Source of the DNA: Rhynchopus sp. YZ270_cl-10
Lineage: Eukaryota; Euglenozoa; Diplonemea; Diplonemida; Diplonemidae
Reading direction: 5' to 3'
Assembly (NCBI GenBank): GCA_964035575.1
Contig: OZ037891.1
Location: 496,001-560,000, forward strand
DNA length: 64,000 nucleotides
A program made the translations under genes and the position numbers. Below the pieces are notes generated by a model. The model was given only the letters and a program-made list of their open reading frames with translations, was not told the DNA's origin and made no database searches. Numbering within the stretch: position 1 is the first letter of the stretch; every line of letters begins with the position of its first letter. Of this stretch, positions 40,301-50,188 are shown piece after piece.

Positions 40301-41625
40301 CGCGTGTCGTGCCCGTACCAAATGTCCTTCCTGCTCTTCTTCTTTGATTGGAAAGTACACGAAACTAATTTTTGTGATTTTGTTTTTTTTTTATAAGAAT
40401 AGTGTCCAGCAGGAAGGGGAAAATGAAGTAAAACAAGTAATTGCTATCGGAAAAAAAACGGCGTGTGCTGTGGAACTCCACCCTGTAGAAGTAACCTACA
40501 ACACACCCAGCACTCTGCTCTTCTGCAGGTATGATAACGCTCTTCGTACGCTGCCAGACCCACTGCGACGCCTGCATCTGAAATGTTCAAGAAGGGGGGC
40601 TGTCCTCTTCGTCCAGCACCATCTGATCGATAGCGTTGTTGGACGTAGTCTCGGCAGGCTCGGCGTGTTCCAGCTCGTTTTGTCCACAGGGTCCCACGCA
40701 GTGTCGTCGTCGTTGGAGCAGTGCGGAAGAAGCACAGAATGCACAAACGACAACACGTTGATCACACTAGGCACATCAGCACCTCCAGCAAATCGCTTGG
40801 ATGCTACGGTGCTTTCGAAAATCACGCGGGGTTTTCCACAGCACACCCCGTTTTTTTCTTAGCAATTAGTTGTTCTTGTTGTTATTGTAATTTTCAACCA
40901 CCTTCCTTCAACCCTTGTAGGATCAGTTCTTATTTTTTTTCGCGAAAACTTGAAATTACACATTTCAAGAGAACAAATTAAAAAGGGTCCTTATTTGCAT
41001 TTTTGGGCTCCGCCCGTGCAGTGGTGGGGTCAATCTCGAAAATTGGACAATTTTTTGACCACTTAAATTTTGAGAAATATGAGCCCGGTTGCTTATACGT
41101 GGGGCCCATTTTTCGGCTAAAATTTTCCTCAAAATCTGGTTTTGTAAAATTGACCCTTTACTCCCCCCCCACATCGATTTCAATACTATACCTTACTTCA
41201 CCTACGGTTACCCTTACAGGGGGGGGTGAAGGAAGGTAGGTTGAAAAGGGTCCTTATTTGCATTTTTGGGCTCCGCCCGTGCAGTGGTGGGGTCAATCTC
41301 GAAAATTGGACAATTTTTTGACCACTTAAATTTTGAGAAATATGAGCCCGGTTGCTTATACGTGGGGCCCATTTTTCGGCTAAAATTTTCCTCAAAATCT
41401 GGTTTTGTAAAATTGACCCTTTACTCCCCCCCCACATCGATTTCAATACTATACCTTACTTCACCTACGGTTACCCTTACAGGGGGGGTGAAGGAAGGTA
41501 GGTTGAAAACCCCCCCTAAAACACACATTAACCACTCACAACAGTTCGTTGCTGGGGAGAATGAGGCTGAGGCATACATGACCTGTGAGGATGTGTTTGA
41601 GGCCTCCGGGATTTCGCCGCCCTGA
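37328..41625 (+). CDS. type II membrane O-fucosyltransferase-like protein with Lys/Glu stem
   Basis: Four exons: 37328-38452, 38675-38950, 39091-39666 and 41545-41625, all phase 0, 685 residues. One membrane helix at about 8-27 follows a short basic tail. The stem (about 150-235) is a Lys/Glu/Pro repeat of the Lys-Lys-Glu-Val type, likely an extended rod. The luminal domain starts at about 245 with Gly-Phe-Ala-Ser-Gly-Val-Arg-Thr-Gln and a later Glu-Arg-Thr-Ala-Val-Leu-Pro strand, as in O-fucosyltransferases where this region binds GDP-fucose. Val-His-Ile-Arg-Gly (about 515) matches the family His-x-Arg block. A strand Leu-Leu-Leu-Ile-Ser-Asp precedes the last third. Fucosylation in the Golgi or ER is the best inference; the acceptor is unknown. 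The third intron is 1.9 kb and carries coding-like debris and a 263 bp tandem duplication. The last exon adds only 26 residues, so its junction is less certain. Confidence 0.65.
39808..40860. other. coding-like GC-rich block inside an intron, unidentified
   Basis: Within the long third intron, composition turns GC-rich with several open stretches on both strands. A plus-strand stretch from 39808 runs about 90 codons with regular hydrophobic spacing. A minus-strand stretch at 40127-40360 reads as a Lys/Glu/Leu helix-rich peptide. A third minus-strand stretch lies at 40496-40846. They share no single frame and have interruptions. A decayed insertion or a dead gene is most likely. I recognise no family. 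Confidence 0.3.
40981..41506. repeat. 263 bp tandem duplication in an intron
   Basis: Two almost identical head-to-tail copies, 40981-41243 and 41244-41506, beginning AAAAGGGTCCTTATTTGCAT and differing by about one base in a G run. Both carry GTGCAGTGGTGGGGTCAA, a module also found in the elements near 36.2 kb and 47.3 kb. The copy ends about 40 bp before the last acceptor of the O-fucosyltransferase-like gene. Confidence 0.85.
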
Positions 41626-42144
41626 ACGTAACAGCAAAAGCCCGACTAGCTCAAAGAAGTGGGGGAAGGGGAAAAAATGGGGAGTTATGCAATGTAAAGC
41701 GAATGGCTGGGGGGAATTGCTTCCTCGACCTATTCTCAACCTATAAATGGGGCTGCACCGTGCAAGACCTTCTTGCATGGTGAATCTTGGTACCAGTTTT
41801 TTCAGATGAAACAAAAAGAACACAAACCTTGAAAACCCTATGTCGGATGTGCAAAAATATCCCTACAAAAAGCTGCCAAAAGAGACAAAAAAAAGGCAAA
41901 AAAAAGGGGTTATGTTCCCTCGTGGTGTACTTGCTCTTTTTCTCTGTCAGTGCAGATTGCGATGACGTTGGGTGTTCATATTATCTGATTTTTTTTTTCT
42001 GACCAGAAAAAAAAGACAAACACGCAGTGAACTAACGCATATTCAATTTTTGTTTAGGGTGGCTAAACACAAAAAACAACACAAAAAAGGATCTAAAAAT
42101 ACAACAAAAAAGATTGATGAATAACCAATGTTCAAAACATTAAG

Positions 42145-42212
42145 TAATCTAATCAGACTAAACACGAGAGGTTTAGGTTCATCAACCTTTTTCTCCTTTT
42201 TTTTTTTTTTCC
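42145..42212 (+). repeat. dispersed repeat family R1, copy 7
   Basis: AATCTAATCAGACTAAACAC then GAGAGGTTTAGGTTCATC and a T run. The AATCTAATCAGACTAA start is shared with 54371-54460. Confidence 0.65.
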
Positions 42213-42650
42213 TTTTCCAAAATATGGTATGCACCGTGGGGCATATTCATGTTACAACTTTTCTCTTTTGGGTTGGGTGTATTAGGTTGGGGTTTGGGGT
42301 AGCAAAACCACAGATCTTTGGGGATCCTAGCCTTTCGTTCTTTCTATTCAAAGATCCCGAAGTAAATTTGGGGCAGGTCACCAAAAAAAAATTGAGGGTT
42401 TTTTCCCCCCCTCTTTTGTGTTCTCTCTGGTTGTTGGGTTTCGTTCACAAAACAGAAACTTTCAGGCTGAAGGAGATGTTTTGCTTCTACCTGTCTCCAA
42501 AATGGTAAATTATTGTTTTTTTTTTTTTCCTGTCGTTTTTACGAACACGGCAATAGGTCGTAGTATCACTTTCCAACTTTTTTTTTTCTCTTCTTTTCCA
42601 AAATATCAATCTTTATTAACTGCATGAGACCCCTACTCATGCATATTTTT

Positions 42651-42710
42651 TTCAAGGTGACTAAGCACGAGAGGCTTAGTTTCATCTTTTAAACTTAGCT
42701 TTTTTTTTTG
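42651..42710 (+). repeat. dispersed repeat family R1, copy 8 (full)
   Basis: CAAGGTGACTAAGCACGAGA then GGCTTAGTTTCATCTTTTAA, with the hairpin intact. Confidence 0.75.
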
Positions 42711-43259
42711 TTCTTCTCAGCATTGGCGTTGTGTTTCCAAGAAGTAGCTTACCATTTATCCCTCTTTTTCTCTTTTTTCGCGCTTTTTAAAAAAGGGGCA
42801 GGTAAACAATGTTCTTTCAATGATGATATAGGGGATAACTAACAAGAGGCAATTTTGCTTTGAATGGCCTCAAATCGTAGAAATTAGCCCTAAAAAAAAG
42901 GGAGGGCAATAATAAATCGAGAGTCCCTTTCCCTGGGAGGCAATAGCCACCCGGCAACCGCCCCACGGAATTTTAGGTGGTTTGTTTGGATTGCGGAAAA
43001 ATGGGTAGAACAATAAAAACCTACCCTGGTAACTGGTAACCCATTTTCCGCAGATTCCTCATTAAATTGTTGTTTTTTTTCTTCTTTTTTCCCTCTTTTT
43101 ATCAAACAGCACAGACCACAACGTGGTTTTGATAAATACAACGCCATTTTTTCTCCCCATCTTCCACAAAGGGAAAGTTGGGGGTATGCTACGGGGGTTG
43201 GGACCAGGACTACCAACAAGAACCATATCTTTTTCCCACACACGCCTCCTCCCCTATTC

Positions 43260-43410
43260 CACGACGTTGAAGTAAATTACTTTATTTGTGGTTTTACATC
43301 ATTTTTTTTTGTTGTGTTTAAGCTGTACGCTTACGTTTTTACGTGCCACAAGTAAACTATTTTCACAAGCAAAATTACATGTAAAACCAGTCATTTACTT
43401 CAACGTCGTG
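43260..43410. mobile_element. 151 bp MITE with 18 bp inverted ends
   Basis: Starts CACGACGTTGAAGTAAAT and ends with its exact complement. An inner pair, TGGTTTTACAT and ATGTAAAACCA, extends the stem. No clear target duplication. It lies 85 bp before the next gene. Confidence 0.65.
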
Positions 43411-43495
43411 TCCCATTCCCCCATCCCCCCATTCCTCACAACACAACACACCAGGCGGGAATGAGGAACTATTCGTAGATTCCTCTCGATGCTCG

Positions 43496-45102
43496 ATGGG
43501 CTGTTGCGCAGCTAGCCCACGTCAACAACCGGACGAGAAGGAGGAGTCTCTAGCCCAAACACAATCAAAAAAACTTGAACAGACGTCAGACCCAGCAACC
43601 GACGACACCCCTCCCCGCACCCAGCAAGCAGATGCCAAGAAGGAGGATCCCCCGAATGTGCCGCAAGAAAGCGGCGGAGCTTCTAATCCTCTGACCGCAG
43701 GAGGGTATGTGCCTTTTATTCAATATTATTGTGTTGTCTTTAACCACGATGTCAAATCCTTTTTGGTAAGACCAAACGGTCATGGCTTCAATTTCTAAAA
43801 AAAATACAGGAGAAAATCCGATGAAAGCAAGCGACTCAGCATACCGAGCAATGCAAAGGCGGAACTTGGATCGCCTTCAGGCAGTGCACAAGCTGTCGGT
43901 GCGAATACAACTGCCACAACCCCTGTCCACACTGCGACAAGCCCAAATGGGAAGGTAGCACAGGCCCCGGTTCCCGAGGAACAGGCAGAGTCACCTGCCG
44001 ACAAGCCCGACAACACGACCCCGCGAGAAGAAGTGCTCGATAAGGACAAGGACGTGGACAAGAAGGCGCAAGAAGGCACGCCCCTGAAGGACGCAGCCAA
44101 CCACTCCAGCAAGGTCGACCTCTCTGCAGGTGGCGGCCACGCAAGCTCAAGCAACCTCGCAAACTCCAGAAACACAGAGGAGCCCCGTGAGGAGCGTGTC
44201 TTCGACGAAAGGAAGCTCCGGCTGCGGAAGTGGTTCGACGGGATCCCACCTAACCCTGTCCCGATCAATACCAACGCACAGGTAGCGCTTTTTCTTTTCT
44301 TTTTCTTTTTTATGGCTCAGTGCCTGGTGTTTGCACTATCAACTTCACTTTTAAACCAAATTTCGATGACATTTTTGTTACACACAATGTGACCAAACAA
44401 CGTAGCGTCATCTTCCAACCCTTTCTTTTGGCTGATGAGTGGAAGCGGGGAGAAGCGCATATCAGATGTAAACCACGGAATGGATTGTAGGACTGCATGG
44501 TTTGGGTGTCCACCATGGTACACCTGCATTCATTGTTGTACCAAGGTACACTGTTCACGAAGGGGCTGTTCAACTCAACTCTTTGGGAGGAAATTGAAGT
44601 GTTTGTTTTACAGCGCCTTTCACATTTTTTTTTCATATATTCCATCCACACCTCCACAGCAACCTGAACACCTCTCATTAACGGCGGAAAATATAGAGAA
44701 AAACCGATATTATCTTCAAAAGCTTGCCCGTGCGCAGTTCGAGGAGAGCCTTGGTATTACAGGCCACTCCTTTAGAGCACGCACCCCTGCACACACTTCT
44801 TCCTTTAGGGTATGTCCTTTGTCTCTTTTTCCTCTAATATTGTAGCTATTTCATACCTTTTTTTTCCCCCGACCCCAATACGGGAGCCAAGCTGCTCAAA
44901 AAAATGTGTTTGATTGAGAATTGGTGATAAAATGAAAACGTTTCTTAACTCACATTCTGTACAGGGTGGTGATATGGGAGCAAGCTTAGCAGCAGTTCCA
45001 AGCGGCAGGATTGACACGAGAGCTGAAGGACCCGCTTCAGATAACCGATTCATGCAAGCCGGTCAGAGTACGAATAACATCAGTACTAATGGCGGTTTGT
45101 GA
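43496..45102 (+). CDS. acylated, mostly disordered protein
   Basis: Four exons: 43496-43704, 43810-44281, 44660-44809 and 44965-45102, frame kept, 322 residues. It starts MGCC, which fits N-myristoylation with palmitoylation and so a membrane address, as does the start of the phosphodiesterase gene product. Residues about 8-215 are low-complexity (Ser, Pro, Lys, Asp, Glu) and likely disordered. A more ordered part follows: a basic Lys-Leu-Arg-Leu-Arg-Lys-Trp-Phe motif, then a helix with Tyr-Tyr-Leu-Gln-Lys-Leu-Ala-Arg. I know no family for it. Intron 2 carries R6 and R2 copies. Membrane scaffold or signalling adaptor is a guess from the layout. Confidence 0.65.
44317..44357 (+). repeat. dispersed repeat family R6, copy 5 (tail only, intronic)
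   Basis: GGTGTTTGCACTATCAACTT then CACTTTTAAACC, within intron 2 of the acylated disordered protein gene. Confidence 0.6.
44461..44582 (+). repeat. dispersed repeat family R2, copy 7 (full length, intronic)
   Basis: ATCAGATGTAAACCACGGAA through GGGGCTGTTCAACTCAACT, within the same intron as the preceding R6 tail. Confidence 0.75.
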
Positions 45103-45369
45103 GGGCAACAGCAACAGGTGTCGGAACGAAAAAAAAAACAAATGAACAAGAAGAAAAAAAAAAAAGCGAAAAATATACAAAAAAAAAGCTTCCCAAGAAG
45201 CAAACTCAGGGTTGTTCCCTAAGTGAGCGCCTAAGTGAGAACATGAAATTCTGGATTTTTGTTTTCCCCTTTTTTTGCCCCCTTTTTTAGGGGGGGTTTA
45301 TTTATGATTTCTAGTGGGTTTCTGTAGGTGGAATGTAGGTAGAATGGATGAACTCTCAAAAGCAAGAGT

Positions 45370-45466
45370 TTTTTGGGCGTGGGGTATCGAACCCAGAGAG
45401 CACTTCGTTGGAATGCACACGGTTACCGTGAGAGCTTGTATGCAGGTGATTGTCGGCACAACAAAA
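45370..45466 (-). repeat. dispersed repeat family R6, copy 6, tRNA-like, the only minus-strand copy
   Basis: On the minus strand: CAAGCTCTCACGGTAACC (A-box-like), then GAAGTGCTCTCTGGGTTCG and ATACCCC (B box GGTTCGATACC). It extends the tRNA-like part further 5' than the other copies. The flanks do not pair as an acceptor stem, so it is not a working tRNA. Confidence 0.6.
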
Positions 45467-46175
45467 AATAAAGGGAAAAAATGAGGACGTAAATCCAGAA
45501 TTTTGCTGTTTTTTTTTCATTGAGAACAAAAGGGCTACCCTGAGCAAACCTACAAACAAACAAAACAAACAAAAGCAAAGCAAAATACAAAAAAAAAATA
45601 CAAAAGATACAAAAAACGGAAAAACATACAAAAAAAATACAAAAAAAATACCATGGTTTCAAAAAGATCTTGAACTCATAAGATTCAAGCAATATTTTTT
45701 GTTTTTTTTATACCTACAAAGCGTAGCTTAGAGGAGAAGTAGTTCCTCCGATACGGTTACCAATCACCCCTTCCAAGAGGGTAATTGAGCAATCAACGAA
45801 GAAAAACCTTCGTTCATTTTGCTTATTTATCGGAGTTACAATTTTTGCGGGCGGGAAATAAAAATCTTGAAGATCTTTTTGAAACCATGAAAACCACACA
45901 AAAAAAACATTTTTTAAAACGAAGTTTTCAACAAAAAATACCATACACATCACGAAAATTACACCCAATTTTATTCCCCCATTTCCGCTTATTTACCCGT
46001 ATTGATTCTTTCCCATCTACCTCGTTTTTTCTTTTCTTTTCTTTTCTTTCCCTTTTTTTCTTTCCCTTTCCTCCCCCCACCCCTTCTCCTACTCTCGTAC
46101 ACTTTTCCCACCCACCACCCTTCTCCCTATTCTATATAATATTACATGGGGGATGAGGGAGGGGGGTTTTTTTTT

Positions 46176-46226
46176 GGCATCGTACAGTGGGTGAATCGGA
46201 GGTGCCCAAATCAATAACCAATTCCC
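46176..46226 (+). repeat. dispersed repeat family R3, copy 2
   Basis: GGCATCGTACAGTGGGTGAA then TCGGAGGTGCCCAAATCAAT. Confidence 0.6.
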
Positions 46227-47113
46227 GTTTCTGTACTTATAAACGGTATGGGAAAGAAAGCCTTGTGCTGGGGAGGGATCTATGTATTTTTTTTTTTTGT
46301 TGCAGTGCTGCATGGGGTAGCCACTTGGAATGCCTTATAACCCATGTGGGGGGGAGGGCTGGTAATGCTTTAAAAAAACGGCTGCCTTTGTTGTCACTTA
46401 GTATATTATGTCATTAGTAACGCCCAAATAAAAAAAAATGTGAATATTAGTAAAGAAAAGGGTAATAGCGCGGCTCTGATGTGTCGTAGATTTTTTTGTT
46501 TGTTTATCGGATGTACAATTTTTGTACAATATGATTTTTGATTGTTTTTTTGTTTGAATAAAACATATGACTATTCAGGTGTGTGCTCGATAGGCACCTT
46601 CATCTTTCAAGTTTTTGTTTTTGTTTTCTGTTCGTGTTCAGGTGGTCCTTCACCAGAGCCGCTTTCTACACTTCTCCTATACTTTTTTTCTCTCTTTATC
46701 AATGAATACTATTTCTAAAAGTAAAAAAAAGTTTCTTCTCTTCCCTCGCAACCAAAAGCGGCGGAATGGTTATGCCTTTCTTTTTTTTTTTTTGTCACCT
46801 CGCGAAATGAAGGAGGAAACAGAAACAAAGCATTTTTTGAACACACTTTTGCGGTTCTAGGGGACGAACCGCGCTGCAGAGCCACTCCTCACCAAACAGA
46901 TCGAGGTGTTGTGCGTTTCACAACCTCTCCCATGGGTGTTATCGTGTGATGAGTGTTAAGTTTCTATTTTTTTTTTTTGTTGCTGGTGCTCCTACGATTG
47001 AAAAGGGGCACCAATGAGCCTTTATTTCCAGAGAGCATTCTTTGTTACATTAGTACAAAACTCAATTGTTGTATTTTTTTTGATTATTTTTTGTTTTTTG
47101 TTTTGTTTTTTTA

Positions 47114-47659
47114 CTGGGGGGGAGCTATTAAAGTATACGTATACTTTATTCGGCGGGAATTACTGCTTAAATGGCCAAAAAAACGAAAAGGAAAAAAAAA
47201 AAAAAATTACTGTTATTTTGGGGTTTCTAGTGGCCGAAACCTCGCGAAAACACCACCATTGGCATTTTTGGGCCAATCCCAGCCAGTGGTGGGGTCAATG
47301 TGGAAAAATGAACAATTTTTTGGTGACTTAAATTTTCACAAATCTGAACCCCATCAGCACCAATCGTGTAAAAACTGTAGAAAACTGATACACGCGTTTT
47401 AGGTCAAAAATACTCGTTTCTCAGCACAAAGTGACCCCATCACAGCACGCACAGAATCCGGACCACCGAAATCAAAAAAATTTTTTTTCGATTTTTTGTG
47501 CAAAACTTGCTGAAAAAATTTTTTAGTAAGAAAAATGTACACAAAAACCGTATACTTTATTTCACAGATTTCCACGCTCAAAATGGGTTTCCGCACCGTA
47601 TACTTTATTACCCCCGTATACTTTATTAGCACCGTATACTTTATTAGCCCCCCCCCCAG
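47114..47659. mobile_element. non-autonomous Tc1/mariner-type element
   Basis: Inverted ends CTGGGGGGGAGCTATTAAAG and their near-complement, flanked by TA on both sides (47112-47113 and 47660-47661), the Tc1/mariner signature. The left end continues into the palindrome AAAGTATACGTATACTTT. The right end has three further copies of CGTATACTTTATTA spaced along 47548-47645. The 546 bp carry no transposase. The interior has the GTGGTGGGGTCAA module also seen in the duplication at 40.98-41.5 kb and in the Harbinger-like element. Confidence 0.65.
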
Positions 47660-47867
47660 TATATTAGAAACAATACAATGTATTTGTTTGCCACTTTGCC
47701 CTTTTTTAGCGGAATTGTGGGTTGTGCTCAAGTTTTTTTTAAACACCTCCCCCCTGTTCCCTCTTTTTTTGTAGACGTGATGTGATTGCGAGGTCCATTT
47801 TTTTCTCTTTCAAATTTGCCCCATTTTTAGGATCTTAGGATCCTCATACCAGAAAAAAAAAAAGAAA

Positions 47868-47930
47868 TATAGTGGAGTTATAGTGGAGTTCATCCTCGGG
47901 TGTCTACACTAATACAACCAAGTTTTCAAA
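47868..47930 (+). repeat. dispersed repeat family R4, copy 4
   Basis: TAGTGGAGTTCATCCTCGGG, TGTCTACACTAATACAACCA, AGTTTTC. The TAGTGGAGTT start is doubled. Confidence 0.7.
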
Positions 47931-48699
47931 GAAAATTTTTTTCTTCTTCTTGCTGTTGTTAGTGCATGCGTCCCAGAGGCGTTATGCACTGCCGACATCA
48001 CCACCTTTTATTCCCTCTTCAATTAGTGTGGACACGGGTGTCACTGTCGAAAGGCATATGCTATGTAAGCTAATATTCACCCCCCTTCTCCCTTCCCTCC
48101 ATGTCCCTTTCCGTGTCTATTTTATTTTTTGTCCTCCATAAATCTCAGTCTTCTGACTGCATTGGTTTTCTCGGAGGGCTTTTTTTTTTTAAAAAAGAAC
48201 ACAACAAAAAATTTAGCTATGACCCTCCCTACGCGAAAAACATATTAAAAAAAAACACAAAAATTACTGACCCTCCCCAAATTTTTACCCATTGCTTTGA
48301 ATTTCCAAAAAATAAAAAGAAAGTGTTCTCTGAATCTCAAGAGGGGGGGAAAGATGTAGAAAATCCGAATAGTTTTCAAAAAAAAAAAAAAAAAAGTAAT
48401 AATAGATAGGTAGAGCACGTCATGGAGTTATTAGTTGATTTTTCTTTGCTCTCTTCAATGTATTGTGTGACTGGTGGATATTTGAAATTAGCTACAGGTA
48501 ACTCGTGATTGGAACATTGCCATTATTTAAATTAAAAAAGAACTGGCCCTAGTGTAGTTGGTACGTACTGAGGCGACTGTCGACACAATAAAAAAAGGAA
48601 GCTTTGCGCTTTGCCTTTAGCCGTGTTAAGGGTAAAAAAAAAGCGTGTTCTGAATGGTGATATGTAGGGAGTTCGGATTTGAGAAGGTGTCTTTATATT

Positions 48700-48745
48700 A
48701 AGGTGCCTATGCGAGGCTTAGGATCATCTTGGTCATGTTTTCTTT
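48700..48745 (+). repeat. dispersed repeat family R1, copy 9 (diverged)
   Basis: AAGGTGCCTATGCGAGGCTT then AGGATCATCTTGG and a T-rich tail. Confidence 0.5.
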
Positions 48746-49103
48746 TTTTTCTTTTTCTTTTTTCTTTTCTTTTTGCCCCTATTCCACCTGTAAGGTGTGA
48801 AGAGGGGAGGGACAAACCACGCAGATGACGGTCTTTTTTGCACCTACCCCCAGTTGATTTTTCAAAATGAAAAATACTTTACACAAAGGTGAGAAAGCAA
48901 ATATGTTTACACAACACTTTCTCTCTTCCCTCCATCCATTTTTTTTTCGTCCCATACATAAAAAAGACGAGGAGATTATCGTTGAACAACTTCCATCTCG
49001 AAGTTTTAAAAAATCTGAAACTTTTGTCCTCTATTTTGTCAACATAATTTTTTTGAGATGTTTGGCCCCTCCCCGAGGGTTCATTCACTTGTCAATTTTT
49101 TTT

Positions 49104-49190
49104 TTTTACGCACACTACTTTGTGAGCGGAAAGTGTCACGTCGTTCACTCACCCAACCGTGCTCCGCAACACCACCACCCAACAGGTGAT
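49104..49190. repeat. block shared, inverted, with 60375-60445
   Basis: GGAAAGTGTCACGTCGTTCA then CTCACCCAACCGTGCTCCGC and AACACCACC reads as the reverse complement of 60375-60445. The partner lies next to a decayed coding block, so this may be the end of the same element. Confidence 0.65.
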
Positions 49191-49388
49191 TTTTAGTGTG
49201 TGTGGAAGCGTCAACGCATCAAACAACTACAAGAAGGGGGGTGAGGGAACGACAAGTGACACTTTTCTTCTCTTATTTTTCTTGTATCCCTTGGTCCACA
49301 ATTCTGGGAAAGAGTCAAAGTTATCGGACAGAGAATTATACGAATATGCTCACAGCAACAAAAGACGTGCGTATCCTAAAGCCTTTTT

Positions 49389-49436
49389 CATAGAGGGGCT
49401 TGCGGTTCATCTTATAAACATTTCTTTTTATAAAGG
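49389..49436 (+). repeat. dispersed repeat family R1, copy 10 (diverged)
   Basis: CATAGAGGGGCTTGCGGTTC then ATCTTATAAACATTTC. Confidence 0.5.
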
Positions 49437-49554
49437 TGACAAAAAAAAAAAACAAAAGGTGGCATTGCTGACAGACTTACACCTCTTTGAGAGCGATTCT
49501 TGTGAAAAAAAAATAATTTTGGCATTTTTTTTCTTTGTTTGGCTGCACAAACAA

Positions 49555-50188
49555 CAGGGTATTAGGGTGGTTAAAAAAACTGGTTTTCAAAACCAGTTTT
49601 TCCAAAAACTGGTTTTCAAAAAAAAAAAAAAAACAGAGAAATCTGGAGGGGAAAAAAAACCGACACTTTTCACCAGGCCTTTCTGTAAATGTCGTCCCCA
49701 GATTAGGGCGGACTCGATTTTTTTCCCCGCATTTTTTCCCCGCCTGGTAGAACCGTGGTTGAACCACGGGAGTGCCTTTGGGAAATGGCTGTTCCTTGAA
49801 TTTTTTTTGCCTGCGGCGCCATTTTTCATTTTTTGCTCCGTAAAAAGGGTTCGTTTGAGTGGCTCTGTGGTGTAAAAAGCTAGATTTTTACACCGTACCC
49901 TCAAAAAATTTTCGCCTGCGGCGCCATTTTATATTATTTTTTTGCTCCGCAAAAAAAAATGCAGTCCCTATGTTCCCAATGTCTACCCTGGGTCAGCAGC
50001 GCCGAAAAATATTTTGAAATCGCATTCCTGGATAAGACACTGACCCCACCCCCGAAAAACTCGAAAGGGGTGACTGTGTCCGTCAACGGTGGAGGTTTTC
50101 GCCAGAAACACTAGTTTTTGCCGCCCAGGAGAGAAAACCAGAAAAACCAGTTTTTTCCGGGATTTTGGATTTTCACCCTAATACCCTG
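49555..50188. mobile_element. non-autonomous hAT-type element
   Basis: Inverted ends CAGGGTATTAGGGTG and their complement, flanked by the 8 bp direct repeat ACAAACAA (49547-49554 and 50189-50196). An 8 bp duplication and CAGGG ends are the hAT pattern. The 634 bp include an AACCAGTTTT palindromic cluster near both ends and a direct repeat of TGCCTGCGGCGCCATTTT at about 49808 and 49912. No transposase remains. Confidence 0.75.

Larger units (their letters stand above)
41626..43495. other. intergenic with R1 copies and a MITE
   Basis: No supported gene. Short exon-like stretches near 42300-42380 and 42455-42505 have possible splice sites on both sides, but I cannot build a gene from them. Two R1 copies and one inverted-repeat element are present. 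Confidence 0.45.

Noticed and set aside
45370-45466. A tRNA gene on the minus strand
   Set aside because: It has A- and B-box-like motifs, but the flanks do not pair as an acceptor stem and no proper anticodon arm forms; related truncated copies exist, so it is better read as a repeat.
48867-49400. A small multi-exon gene starting ATG AAA AAT ACT with a GTGAG donor
   Set aside because: Joining to the CCAACAG acceptor gives an immediate stop, and part of the stretch is a mobile-element copy.
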